Source: an uncultured Victivallis sp.
GTDB taxonomy: Bacteria > Verrucomicrobiota > Lentisphaeria > Victivallales > Victivallaceae
Reading direction: 5' to 3'
DNA length: 42,161 nt
NCBI GenBank assembly: GCA_944389935.1
Contig: CALXOE010000031.1
Coordinates: 1 to 42,161 of the forward strand
Below, one piece after another: positions 1 to 7,247 of this stretch (its first letter is position 1; each line of letters starts with the position of its first letter). A program made the position numbers and the translations under genes. The notes beneath the pieces were generated by a model. That model was not told the DNA's origin. It was given only the letters and a program-made list of their open reading frames with translations, and ran no database searches.

Positions 1-500
1 TTCGGCGTTTTCACGATGAAGCCCATGTTGTAAACTTTCCAGATCCGAACGCCTGACGCAACCCGGGTTTTCAGGATCTCATCGAGCATTTCGTCGCTGA
101 CCGGCTGGTAGATCGAGTTGATCGTTTCGCGCCAGGCCTGCCCGAACCCGGCCGGCGCGGCTGGATCGGTGTCCTCCACGCTCAGCGGAATGTCGAGAAT
201 CTGCAGCGCCGCTTGGCGGATCTCGTCCCGGTTGCTTTGAGGAGGATTTTCCCGGAGTACGCTTCTGCCGAAGCGGATGGTGTCGCCGATCCAGCGGTTC
301 GGATCCGGGTCGGCCGCCTCCTGTGCGAGGATGCGTTCGGCCTGTTCCAAGGCCGGGGATTGCGGCCGGGATTCGACAAATGCACGCATTTTCGCGAGTG
401 TGTCACGGCGCAGGGTTTCAACCGGTTCCGGCTTGCCGGCCGCGGCAGTGAGGGTAACTCCTGCCAGCAGCAGAAAGGCGATGAATCTCATGAGCTTCAT
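1..500 (-). CDS. Exported protein, 5' part only (possible metallo-hydrolase)
   Basis: The reading frame starts at an ATG (500-498) and stays open to the left edge, so about 166 N-terminal residues are seen and the 3' end is missing. The first 20 residues (MKLMRFIAFLLLAGVTLTAA) have a basic start, a hydrophobic core and small residues, as in a Sec signal peptide. The next stretch is polar and helical. The last visible residues (RIWKVYNMGFIVKTP) resemble the first strands of metallo-beta-lactamase-fold hydrolases as I recall them, but no metal-binding HxHxDH motif is in view. The function is therefore only a guess. A GGTGACTC-like stretch precedes the ATG without a clear Shine-Dalgarno site. 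The gene is in line with the upstream LysR gene, with a 183-bp gap. Confidence 0.75.
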   Translation of the reverse strand, partial: MKLMRFIAFLLLAGVTLTAAAGKPEPVETLRRDTLAKMRAFVESRPQSPALEQAERILAQEAADPDPNRWIGDTIRFGRSVLRENPPQSNRDEIRQAALQILDIPLSVEDTDPAAPAGFGQAWRETINSIYQPVSDEMLDEILKTRVASGVRIWKVYNMGFIVKTP

Positions 501-604
501 AAAGGTGACTCCCTCTCTCTTTTCGTTTGAGGTCTCCGCGTACATCGATTCCCGGGCGCGTGCGGATTGCAGGCGCAGCCTGGTGCAATCTGTCGATTGT
601 TTAC

Positions 605-631
605 TTTATATCGCTTTCTGCCGGTTTTCAA
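605..631 (-). promoter_or_regulatory. Weak sigma70-like promoter for the left-edge gene
   Basis: On the minus strand TTGAAA (631-626) is followed after 15 bp by TATAAA (610-605). The spacer is shorter than the optimal 17 bp, so this is a weak candidate. It lies about 105 bp upstream of the ATG at 500. Confidence 0.25.
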
Positions 632-683
632 GCAGTTCTAGACGGACGACTTCACATTTGCGGGGAAATGTCTGTTCCCGGAT

Positions 684-1622
684 TCAATGCTCCGGTGCGG
701 GATTGCGCCCGGGGTTGAATTGTGATTCCGGAACGCGGAATCGCTGCCGGACCCGTTCCAGAAAAAGCTCCGCGGCGGCGGAAAAAACCTGGTATTTTTT
801 CCAGACGAGGTTCATGCCGGATTCCACGCGCGGTTCGAGCGGACGAAAACAGAGTCCGTTGTGGCGGGTCACATTGATCAGCCGGTCGAGCGCGATGGCG
901 TAACCGACGCCCTCTTCGACCATCAGCGCCGCATTGTAGATCAGGTTGTAGGTCGCGACGATGTTCATTTCGCGGACGGCCTCTTCAAACCACTCCGAGT
1001 ATTCGTTTTTCTGCGGCAGATGCCGGATGGCCTGGCGGGAACAAATGAGCGGAAGCCCGGACAGATCCCGGCGCGTAATCGACCTTTTGGCCGCCAGAGG
1101 AGTGTTTTTCCGCATGATGACGCCCCATACGACTTTGTCCGGCAGTCTGATGCTGTTGTATTTCATGATGTCGACCGGCTGAATCAGGATTCCGAAGTCG
1201 AGGATGCCTTTGTCAAGCCGTTCGGTCACATCCTCCGCATTGCCGCTGAAAATGTGGAACCGGGTTTCCGGGTAATCCTCCTGAATCTCCCGGATCAGAG
1301 ACGCGATCTGCCGCATGGCTTCGGTTTCGCCTCCTCCGATGTGGACATCTCCGGCAACCGTGTTGCCCATCGAACTGAATTCCGACTCGGTCTTCTGGAC
1401 CATTTCGAGAATCTCCTCCGCCCGTTTGCGCAGCAGTACGCCCTCCGGCGTCAGAGTCAGGGAGTGGCTGCCGCGAATGAAAAGCTGCTGTCCGAGTTCC
1501 TCTTCCAGGTCCTGCAGCTGCCGCGACAAAGTCGGCTGGGTGACATGGAGGGTTTTCGCCGCACCCGTCATGCTTCCCTCGCGCGCGACCCCGAGAAAGT
1601 ACCGCAATACTCTGAGTTCCAT
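684..1622 (-). CDS. LysR-family transcriptional regulator
   Basis: A 312-residue protein of typical LysR length. Residues 1-60 form the winged helix-turn-helix (MELRVLRYF, then AAKTLHVTQPTLSRQLQDLE, the classic LysR recognition-helix signature). Residues about 90-300 match the periplasmic-binding-like effector domain. The start has a good ribosome-binding site (CCAGGAGAAG). The gene diverges from the operon at 1748-4435, and a perfect inverted repeat lies between them (1660-1682), so it probably regulates itself and that operon. The inducer is unknown. The neighbouring oxidoreductases and hydrolase suggest a small aromatic or carbonyl compound, which is inference only. Confidence 0.93.
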   Translation of the reverse strand: MELRVLRYFLGVAREGSMTGAAKTLHVTQPTLSRQLQDLEEELGQQLFIRGSHSLTLTPEGVLLRKRAEEILEMVQKTESEFSSMGNTVAGDVHIGGGETEAMRQIASLIREIQEDYPETRFHIFSGNAEDVTERLDKGILDFGILIQPVDIMKYNSIRLPDKVVWGVIMRKNTPLAAKRSITRRDLSGLPLICSRQAIRHLPQKNEYSEWFEEAVREMNIVATYNLIYNAALMVEEGVGYAIALDRLINVTRHNGLCFRPLEPRVESGMNLVWKKYQVFSAAAELFLERVRQRFRVPESQFNPGRNPAPEH

Positions 1623-1645
1623 AATCTTCTCCTGGGTTGTATGAT

Positions 1646-1674
1646 AAAATAGCAGAATCTGATATGATTTTCAA
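1646..1674 (-). promoter_or_regulatory. Promoter of the LysR gene
   Basis: On the minus strand TTGAAA (1674-1669), a 17-bp spacer and TATTTT (1651-1646) make a good sigma70-type promoter about 25 bp upstream of the LysR start. The -35 and spacer are covered by the inverted repeat at 1660-1682, which fits autoregulation. Confidence 0.55.
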
Positions 1675-1682
1675 GCATATCA
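1660..1682. promoter_or_regulatory. LysR-type operator, TGATATG-N9-CATATCA
   Basis: A perfect 7-bp inverted repeat with a 9-bp spacer lies in the divergent intergenic region. It has the size and T-N11-A-like form of LysR-family binding sites. It overlaps the -35 of the leftward LysR promoter and lies just upstream of the rightward promoter candidate at 1702-1729. Confidence 0.55.
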
Positions 1683-1701
1683 TGACATAATAAATAAGTA
1701 T

Positions 1702-1729
1702 TTGCTATTTGACAGGAAGCCACTATATT
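1702..1729 (+). promoter_or_regulatory. Candidate promoter of the rightward operon
   Basis: TTGCTA (1702-1707), a 16-bp spacer and TATATT (1724-1729). A TTGACA at 1709-1714 is a better -35 by sequence but has no -10 at the right distance. The transcript would start only about 10 nt before the first gene's ribosome-binding site. Confidence 0.35.
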
Positions 1730-1747
1730 GAAAAGCGCAGGGAGGTG

Positions 1748-1987
1748 ATGGAGTTGGATTCCGGGGTGGAATTTCTATTACGTCGGAATTTGAGCGACGC
1801 GGGGTGTGATGCGACGGTTGTGGAACGGTTTTTCCGGTTTCAGGCGGCCGGCAGGTCTCAGGAGCAATATCGACTGCTTCTGAGACACCGGCAGTCTCTT
1901 CTGGAACAGTTGCACGCCGCTCAGAAAAGGATCGATTCCCTCGACTTTCTGATCGATTCGATGAAGTCGGTGGAAAAATCAGAATAA
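1748..1987 (+). CDS. Small helical protein of unknown function (79 aa)
   Basis: The start is taken as ATG 1748 (MELDSGVEFLLRRNLSDAGC). The GGAGG at 1741-1745 is only 2 nt from it, which is close. A TTG start at 1709 would coincide with promoter elements and is rejected. The protein is almost wholly charged or amphipathic helix: a short motif with NLSDAGCD, then a long segment rich in Arg, Gln, Leu and His (LLLRHRQSLLEQLHAAQKRI) likely to form a coiled coil. I recall similar short proteins beside regulators in gut Firmicutes but know no function. It is the first gene of a cluster that continues 14 bp later with an SDR oxidoreductase, so it may be a small partner of that pathway. Confidence 0.7.
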   Translation: MELDSGVEFLLRRNLSDAGCDATVVERFFRFQAAGRSQEQYRLLLRHRQSLLEQLHAAQKRIDSLDFLIDSMKSVEKSE

Positions 1988-2001
1988 ATTGCAGGAGGAA
2001 A

Positions 2002-2763
2002 ATGAAAATGGACATGGAAATGACGGGGAAAGTTGCTCTGGTCGCCGGAGCCACAAGCGGGATCGGAAAGGCCACTGCGGAGATGTTCGCCCGGGCCGGT
2101 GCGTCTGTCGTACTGGCGGGCCGTCGGGAAAATCTGCTCCGTGAGATCACGGAATCTCTGAAGAAAGAGGGGTGCAGCGCGGCATACGTCGTCTGCGATG
2201 TGACCGATGAGAAACAGGTGGAAAATATGATTCGATTCACCGCCGACACATTCGGCAGACTGGACTGCGCCTACAACAACGCCGGAATCATGAGTGATGA
2301 TGTGGAGACGGCCGAACTTGCGAGTTCCGAATTCGACCGGGTCATCAACATCAATCTCCGGAGCATGTTTCTCTGCATGAAATACGAGTTGCGTCAGATG
2401 CTCCGGCAGGGGGGCGGGGGATATGCGATCGTCAACTGTTCCTCGATCGGAGGTTTGATCGGGCTGCCGGGGCGGGTGGCTTATCACGCATCCAAGCATG
2501 CGGTCCTCGGCATGACGAAGTGCTCGGCGCTGGAATATGCCTCCCGCGGAATCCGGATCAACGCGGTCTGCCCCGCAACGATCGAGACTCCGATGGTGGA
2601 AAAGATGGTCGCGACCGGAGCCATCAAGGGTGTTGCCGAGCCGATCGGTCGTTTCGGCCATCCGGATGAGGTCGCTTCTACCGTACTGTGGCTCTGCAGT
2701 CCGGCCGCAAGTTTCATCGTCGGCCAGGGTATCGCCGTTGATGGCGGTTATACGATCCGGTAA
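2002..2763 (+). CDS. Short-chain dehydrogenase/reductase (classical SDR)
   Basis: A 253-residue cytoplasmic NAD(P)-dependent oxidoreductase of normal SDR length. The dinucleotide-binding glycine motif is at residues 16-22 (GATSGIG). NNAG lies at 92-95, the catalytic Ser at 147-148, and the YxxxK pair is Tyr161 and Lys165 (YHASK). The C-terminus carries the usual IAVDGG segment. An AGGAGG ribosome-binding site at 1993-1998 sets the ATG at 2002. The protein oxidises an alcohol or reduces a carbonyl; the substrate cannot be read from sequence. It is co-directional with the small protein upstream and the flavoprotein 24 bp downstream, and is likely controlled by the divergent LysR gene. Confidence 0.95.
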   Translation: MKMDMEMTGKVALVAGATSGIGKATAEMFARAGASVVLAGRRENLLREITESLKKEGCSAAYVVCDVTDEKQVENMIRFTADTFGRLDCAYNNAGIMSDDVETAELASSEFDRVININLRSMFLCMKYELRQMLRQGGGGYAIVNCSSIGGLIGLPGRVAYHASKHAVLGMTKCSALEYASRGIRINAVCPATIETPMVEKMVATGAIKGVAEPIGRFGHPDEVASTVLWLCSPAASFIVGQGIAVDGGYTIR

Positions 2764-2787
2764 GGAAAGCAAAAGGAGAAGTGCGAA

Positions 2788-3327
2788 ATGAAAAAAGTTC
2801 TGGTGATCTCCTCGAGTCCGCGGAGAAACGGAAATTCCGATCTGCTTTGCGATCAGTTCATGAAAGGTGCGATCGAGGCCGGACATCGGGCGGAGAAGAT
2901 TTTTCTCGCGGATAAAACGATCCATTACTGCACCGGCTGTGGCGCCTGTGCCAATGCAACCCGTCCCTGCGTGCAGAAAGACGACGTCGCGGAAATCCTC
3001 GAAAAAATGGTGGGGGCGGATGTCATCGTTCTGGCGACGCCGGTCTACTTCTATACGATGTGCGCCCAGCTCAAAACCCTGATCGATCGCAGCTGTCCGC
3101 GTTACACGGCGATTTCAAACAAGGAGTTCTACTTCATTCTGACGGCGGCGGACACGAGCCGGGCCGCGATGAATCGGACTCTCGAGAGTCTGCGCGGCTT
3201 CACGGAGGATTGTCTGGAAAACTCCCGGGAAAAGGGGATCGTGTTCGGCCTCGGTGTCATGGATCGTGGCGAGGTGAAAGAGACCCCGGCATATCGGGAG
3301 GCCTTTGAGATGGGGAAACGTATTTGA
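2788..3327 (+). CDS. Flavodoxin-fold NAD(P)H reductase, iron-sulfur flavoprotein type
   Basis: A 179-residue protein beginning KVLVISSSPRRNGNSD, the phosphate-binding loop for FMN in the NADPH-dependent FMN reductase family. Cysteines at 48, 51, 54 and 61 form C-x2-C-x2-C-x6-C, which fits the compact CX2CX2CX4-7C motif that binds a 4Fe-4S cluster in iron-sulfur flavoproteins. ATPVYFYTMCAQLKTLIDR follows, a typical family segment. It probably passes electrons from NAD(P)H to a small acceptor in the anoxic cytoplasm. The stop overlaps nothing; the next true start is at 3380. A simple FMN reductase without a cluster remains possible. Confidence 0.88.
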   Translation: MKKVLVISSSPRRNGNSDLLCDQFMKGAIEAGHRAEKIFLADKTIHYCTGCGACANATRPCVQKDDVAEILEKMVGADVIVLATPVYFYTMCAQLKTLIDRSCPRYTAISNKEFYFILTAADTSRAAMNRTLESLRGFTEDCLENSREKGIVFGLGVMDRGEVKETPAYREAFEMGKRI

Positions 3328-3379
3328 GAGGGATGCCCGGTCGGAGAACACAACCATGAAACCACGGAGGAGCGTTCAA

Positions 3380-4435
3380 ATGAACAAGTTTCTTTTCACA
3401 GCAGCTGCATTTGCTCTGCTCGTCGTCGCCGGAGTGGCCGGGACGGACAATCTGCAGAAAAAAGGAGGAGTCCATATGAATCACATTGCAAACGACACCC
3501 GCATTTTCCGGATCAATCCGGAGATTCAGGCGCAAGAGATCCGTTTTCAGAATCGGTTCGGCATTGAACTGGCCGGACATCTTTATCTGCCCCGGGGATT
3601 TGAACCGGAGAAACGGTATCCGGCCGTCGCGGTCTGCGGGCCGTTCGGCGCGGTCAAAGAACAATCTTCCGGTCTCTATGCGCAGGAATTGGCGGTACGC
3701 GGGTTTGTCGCGCTCGCGTTTGATCCGTCGTATACGGGGGAGAGTTCGGGCGAACCCCGTTACGTCGCCTCGCCGGACATCAATACGGAAGATTTCTCCG
3801 CCGCGGTCGACTGCCTGTCACTGCTGCCTTTCGTGAATCCCGACCGGATCGGCATCCTCGGAATCTGCGGCTGGGGCGGCCTCGCGCTCAACGCCGCCGC
3901 GAACGATCCTCGCATCAGGGGGACCGTCGCGGTCACCATGTACGATATGAGCCGGGTCACGGCCAACGGCTATTTCGACTCCATGGATGCCGACGGACGT
4001 TACGAACTGCGCCGGCAGCTCAACGCGCAGCGTCTGATCGATGCAGAAAAAGGGACATACGAGACCGCCGGAGGTGTGCCGGACGTCCTGCCGGACGATG
4101 CTCCGCAGTTCGTCAGGGATTATTTCGCCTATTACAAGACGCCGCGCGGCTACCATCCCCGTTCGTTGAACTCGAATCAGGGATGGAACAAAACTTCGGC
4201 ACTGGCGTTTCTCAATGCGCCGCTGCTTACGTACAGCGGCGAAATCCGCTCTGCTTGTCTCCTGATTCATGGCGAAAAGGCGCATTCCCGCTACTTCAGC
4301 GAGGATGCATTCCGGAAGCTGACGGGGGACAACAAGGAACTCTTCATCGTCCCCGGGGCTTCGCATGTGGATCTTTACGACAATTTTGAAAAGATCCCTT
4401 TCGATAAGATCGACGCCTTTTTCCAGAAGCTCTGA
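3380..4435 (+). CDS. Alpha/beta hydrolase, dienelactone-hydrolase-like, with possible dual start
   Basis: From ATG 3380 (GGAGG at 3366-3370) the protein has 351 residues and begins with a signal-peptide-like stretch (MNKFLFTAAAFALLVVAGVAG). A second ATG at 3476 has a stronger ribosome-binding site (AAAGGAGGAG, 3461-3470) and would give a 319-residue cytoplasmic form. The fold is an alpha/beta hydrolase: GICGWGG places a cysteine nucleophile at residue 163, as in dienelactone hydrolases, and His329 lies in PGASHVD. Segments such as GPFGAVKEQSSGLYAQ and ASPDINTEDFSAAVD are typical of a broad YcjY-like family. The substrate is unknown. It ends the rightward operon and faces the LysM gene tail to tail with a 22-bp gap. 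Confidence 0.88.
   Translation: MNKFLFTAAAFALLVVAGVAGTDNLQKKGGVHMNHIANDTRIFRINPEIQAQEIRFQNRFGIELAGHLYLPRGFEPEKRYPAVAVCGPFGAVKEQSSGLYAQELAVRGFVALAFDPSYTGESSGEPRYVASPDINTEDFSAAVDCLSLLPFVNPDRIGILGICGWGGLALNAAANDPRIRGTVAVTMYDMSRVTANGYFDSMDADGRYELRRQLNAQRLIDAEKGTYETAGGVPDVLPDDAPQFVRDYFAYYKTPRGYHPRSLNSNQGWNKTSALAFLNAPLLTYSGEIRSACLLIHGEKAHSRYFSEDAFRKLTGDNKELFIVPGASHVDLYDNFEKIPFDKIDAFFQKL
3461..3478 (+). promoter_or_regulatory. Internal ribosome-binding site and second start in the hydrolase gene
   Basis: AAAGGAGGAG sits 5 nt before an in-frame ATG (3476-3478), inside the hydrolase gene and just after its signal-peptide codons. A near-perfect Shine-Dalgarno site here suggests translation may begin at two places, giving exported and cytoplasmic forms. 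Confidence 0.5.
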
Positions 4436-4457
4436 CGGAGGGAGCGCCGGCAGCTCA

Positions 4458-5159
4458 TTACGGTTCGGCCGGAGGAATGACGAGCTTCTGGCCGACCTGG
4501 AGATTGCCGTTCCCGGTCAGATGGTTCGCTTCCATGATCCTCGGATACTTTGAGGCGGAGCCGTAGAATTTGCGTGCGATGCTGCCGGGCGTATCTCCTT
4601 TCTGCACCGTGTAGAGCCGGTTTCCTCCGGTTGCGGTCGCCGATCGATCCGGCGGCATCTCCCGAACCGGCTGGTTCTGAAGTTGTGCCAGTCGCCGGCT
4701 CTGGTTCGCGATATAGCGCCGGAGCTGTTCGATGGTTTTGCGGAGCTGACGGTTTTCGGCGGCGAGGGCCGCAGCCGGGAGTTCCGGCAGCGGTTCGCCG
4801 GAGAGTTGTTTCAGAAGTTTCGTCCGGGTCAGCATCCGGTAGTGTTCGACGGTCGAACGGTCCTGATCGTCCTCCGGCGCGAGACGCAGATATTCGTCAT
4901 AATGGTAGAGCGCCGCTGCCGGATTGTTCAGCGTTTCATCGTAAAGACTCGCAAGCGCAAGGTGGCCGTGCGGAGACTCGGGGACCTTTTCGAGGTAGCG
5001 CTTCAGATAGGTCTCCGCGGCCTGCGAATCCCCATCGTCGCGCAGTTGAATTCCCTTGAGGTAGAGCGGATGTTTTTTCGGGTCGTTCTGTCCGCAGCCG
5101 CCCGCCGTGACGAACAGCAGTGCGGCGAGGAGCATTCCTGTGACTGCCGTGACTCTCAT
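4458..5159 (-). CDS. LysM-domain lipoprotein with TPR-like segment
   Basis: A 233-residue envelope protein. The N-terminus is a lipoprotein signal peptide with lipobox-like TAGGC and the lipidation cysteine at residue 22. Residues about 30-110 look like TPR helices (DSQAAETYLKRYLEKVPES, then PAAALYHYDEYLRLAPED). A helical coiled stretch follows (about 130-160). A LysM peptidoglycan-binding domain ends the protein (YTVQKGDTPGSIARKFYGSA to LVIPPAEP). It probably anchors at a membrane and binds the cell wall. Its ATG overlaps the stop of rsmE by 4 bp (ATGA), so translation is coupled, although the two functions are unrelated. Confidence 0.9.
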   Translation of the reverse strand: MRVTAVTGMLLAALLFVTAGGCGQNDPKKHPLYLKGIQLRDDGDSQAAETYLKRYLEKVPESPHGHLALASLYDETLNNPAAALYHYDEYLRLAPEDDQDRSTVEHYRMLTRTKLLKQLSGEPLPELPAAALAAENRQLRKTIEQLRRYIANQSRRLAQLQNQPVREMPPDRSATATGGNRLYTVQKGDTPGSIARKFYGSASKYPRIMEANHLTGNGNLQVGQKLVIPPAEP

Positions 5160-5857
5160 GGTTGCACCTCCTCCATTTTCTGCCGCAGCACCGCCAGCCC
5201 GCAGACGGCGGCGGTTTCGAGCCGGAGCACGTATGGACCGAGATTCAGCCCGCGGACGCCCGCGGCGTGCATGGCACTCTCTTCCGCCGGAGTGAAGCCT
5301 CCCTCCGGACCGACCAGCCAGGCGAACTCCTGCGCTGTGCCGTCGACGGCGGCCGGGGCTGCGGCGGAACGGATCGCCCCGAAGAAGCCGCGGATCTCTC
5401 CGGTCTTAAGCTCTTCGAGCAGCGCCGCGAGCGGCTCTGGCGCGGCAATGCGGGGCAGGAACGGATTTTTCGACTGTTTGCACCCCTCCTGCAGCAGCGT
5501 CTGCCAGCGGTCGCTGCCCTCGGGTTTGGCGACGGACCGTTCACATTCGATGAGCCGGATCGACCAGACGCCGAGTTCCGCGGCCTGTTTGAGCAGCACG
5601 TCGAATTTGGCGCGGCGCGGCACGGCGCAGCAGAGATGGAGCTTCTTCTCCGGTTCCGGCTCCCGGGTCGCGGAGAGGATTTCAACGACACGTCCCTCGC
5701 GGACGATTCCGGTCATGCGCCCGCCGCATCCGTCGAGCAGTTCGACCTCGTCGCCGGGGCGTGCCCGCAGGGTTTTAAACAGATGATCGCGTTCGCGGGC
5801 ACTCAGCTGCGCGTGCGTTCCGGGCGTGAAAAAGGTTTCCGTAAAAAATGTGTGCAT
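5156..5857 (-). CDS. rsmE: 16S rRNA (uracil1498-N3)-methyltransferase RsmE
   Basis: A 233-residue SPOUT-class methyltransferase, close to the usual RsmE length of about 240. RsmE methylates N3 of U1498 in 16S rRNA using S-adenosylmethionine. The N-terminus (LSARERDHLFKTLRARPGDEVELLDG) is the PUA-like RNA-binding part. The C-terminal knot carries LVGPEGGFTPAEE and LNLGPYVLRLETAAVCGLAVL, the two hallmark cofactor-binding loops. It lies 24 bp after the permease gene and overlaps the LysM gene by 4 bp in one leftward operon. Confidence 0.96.
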   Translation of the reverse strand: MHTFFTETFFTPGTHAQLSARERDHLFKTLRARPGDEVELLDGCGGRMTGIVREGRVVEILSATREPEPEKKLHLCCAVPRRAKFDVLLKQAAELGVWSIRLIECERSVAKPEGSDRWQTLLQEGCKQSKNPFLPRIAAPEPLAALLEELKTGEIRGFFGAIRSAAAPAAVDGTAQEFAWLVGPEGGFTPAEESAMHAAGVRGLNLGPYVLRLETAAVCGLAVLRQKMEEVQP

Positions 5858-5881
5858 GGCGAAACGAATTCCGATGTCCTT

Positions 5882-7237
5882 TCAATAGATGTAACGAAAA
5901 TAGAGATAAACCGAACTGATCGCGACCGACAGGATCATCAGCGGAAATCCGTATTTCGTGAACTGCCGGAAGTTGACGGGATAGCGGTTGCGACGCGCGA
6001 TCTGGCTGACGACCACATTCGCTGACGCTCCGATGAGCGTGCCGTTGCCGCCGAGGCAGGCGCCGAGGGCGAGTGCCCAGAAGAGCGGTTCGCGGACCTG
6101 ATCCGGACTCATTCCGGTTTTCTCAGCCAGTTCCGGGATGATCGAAGTGATGAGCGGAATCATCGAGATGACCAGCGGAATGTTGTCGATCACTGCCGAC
6201 AGGAGGGCGCTCCCCCAGAGGATCATCATCATCGTCAATGCGAAATTGCCGCGGGTGAGGCCGATCATTTCCGTTCCGAGTTTCTCGAATACGCCGTCGA
6301 TCTCGAGTGCCCCGACCATCATGAAGAGCCCGCAGAAGAAGAGGATCGTGTTCCACTCGACTTTTTCGAGCATCCGGGAGAGTTCGATTCTGCAGACCAG
6401 CGCCATGACGAACGAACCGCAGATCGCGATGAGTCCCGGCTCGAGTCCGGTCACGCGGCCTGTGAAGAATCCGATCAGCACGATCGCAAAGACCCAGAGC
6501 GAACGTGAGAGCCGCACCGGATCGAGAATCGCGAGCTTCGGTTCCGTCATCCGGACCTGGGCGACGGCGCCCGGAGCGGTCCGGAGGCTCTTGCGCATCT
6601 GGAAGAGCACGACCGCGAGACTTGCCGCCGCAATGAGAATCACCACCGGCGTCAGATTCAGCAGAAAATCGTTGAACGAAAGTCCGCAGCTCGCGCCGAT
6701 GAGGATGTTCGGCGGGTCGCCGATCAGCGTGGCGGTCCCTCCGATGTTCGAGAAGATCGCCTCGAGAATCAGAATCGGCGCCGTCGGCAGCCGCAGAAGC
6801 TGCGTGATGAGAATCGTCACCGGAGCCATCAGAATCACCGTCGTGACGTTGTCCATGAATGCCGAAATGAACGCGGTCGCACAGAGAAATTCGAGTACGA
6901 CCAGCGCGCCGTTCCCGCGTGTCTGCCGGGCGATCGTGACGGCGAGATACTCGAAGACTCCGGTGGTCGCCATGATGTTGACCATCACCATCATGCCGAT
7001 GAGAAGTCCGAGTACGTTCAGATCGATTTTCCCGAGCATCTCGGTGAATCCGGCGACGCCGACCGCGACCATGAGTCCCGCTCCGAGGATGGAGGCGATC
7101 GTCTTGTCGATCTTTTCCGAGGCGATGAGAATGTAGGCGAAGACGAAGATCGCGATCCCCAGCCACATGTCGGTGCCGTTTCCGGTGCCGTTCGCGGCTT
7201 CGACCGCTCCGGTTATCATTGCCGATGAGAGAAACAT
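5882..7237 (-). CDS. ArsB/NhaD-type ion permease (SLC13-like)
   Basis: A 451-residue integral membrane protein with about 10-12 predicted hydrophobic segments, the usual size of the ion transporter superfamily that includes ArsB, NhaD and the P protein. The family features LEAIFSNIGGTATLIGDPPNILIGA and, in the second half, LGGNGTLIGASANVV are the paired re-entrant loops of an inverted-repeat transporter. Substrate class (Na+/H+ antiport, arsenite, or di/tricarboxylate) cannot be told from sequence. Its start follows the PTS-IIA/CBS gene by 10 bp, so the two are very likely co-translated, and the sensor may gate transport. Confidence 0.92.
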   Translation of the reverse strand: MFLSSAMITGAVEAANGTGNGTDMWLGIAIFVFAYILIASEKIDKTIASILGAGLMVAVGVAGFTEMLGKIDLNVLGLLIGMMVMVNIMATTGVFEYLAVTIARQTRGNGALVVLEFLCATAFISAFMDNVTTVILMAPVTILITQLLRLPTAPILILEAIFSNIGGTATLIGDPPNILIGASCGLSFNDFLLNLTPVVILIAAASLAVVLFQMRKSLRTAPGAVAQVRMTEPKLAILDPVRLSRSLWVFAIVLIGFFTGRVTGLEPGLIAICGSFVMALVCRIELSRMLEKVEWNTILFFCGLFMMVGALEIDGVFEKLGTEMIGLTRGNFALTMMMILWGSALLSAVIDNIPLVISMIPLITSIIPELAEKTGMSPDQVREPLFWALALGACLGGNGTLIGASANVVVSQIARRNRYPVNFRQFTKYGFPLMILSVAISSVYLYFRYIY

Positions 7238-7247
7238 GTCAGACTCC

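Noticed and set aside
654..671. ACATTT/AAATGT hairpin after the LysR gene as a terminator
   Set aside because: Short stem, G-rich loop and no T-run on either strand.
1680..2249. 189-codon minus-strand frame opposite the small protein and SDR gene
   Set aside because: The plus-strand genes have ribosome-binding sites and motifs; this frame is Ser/Pro/Arg-rich without either.
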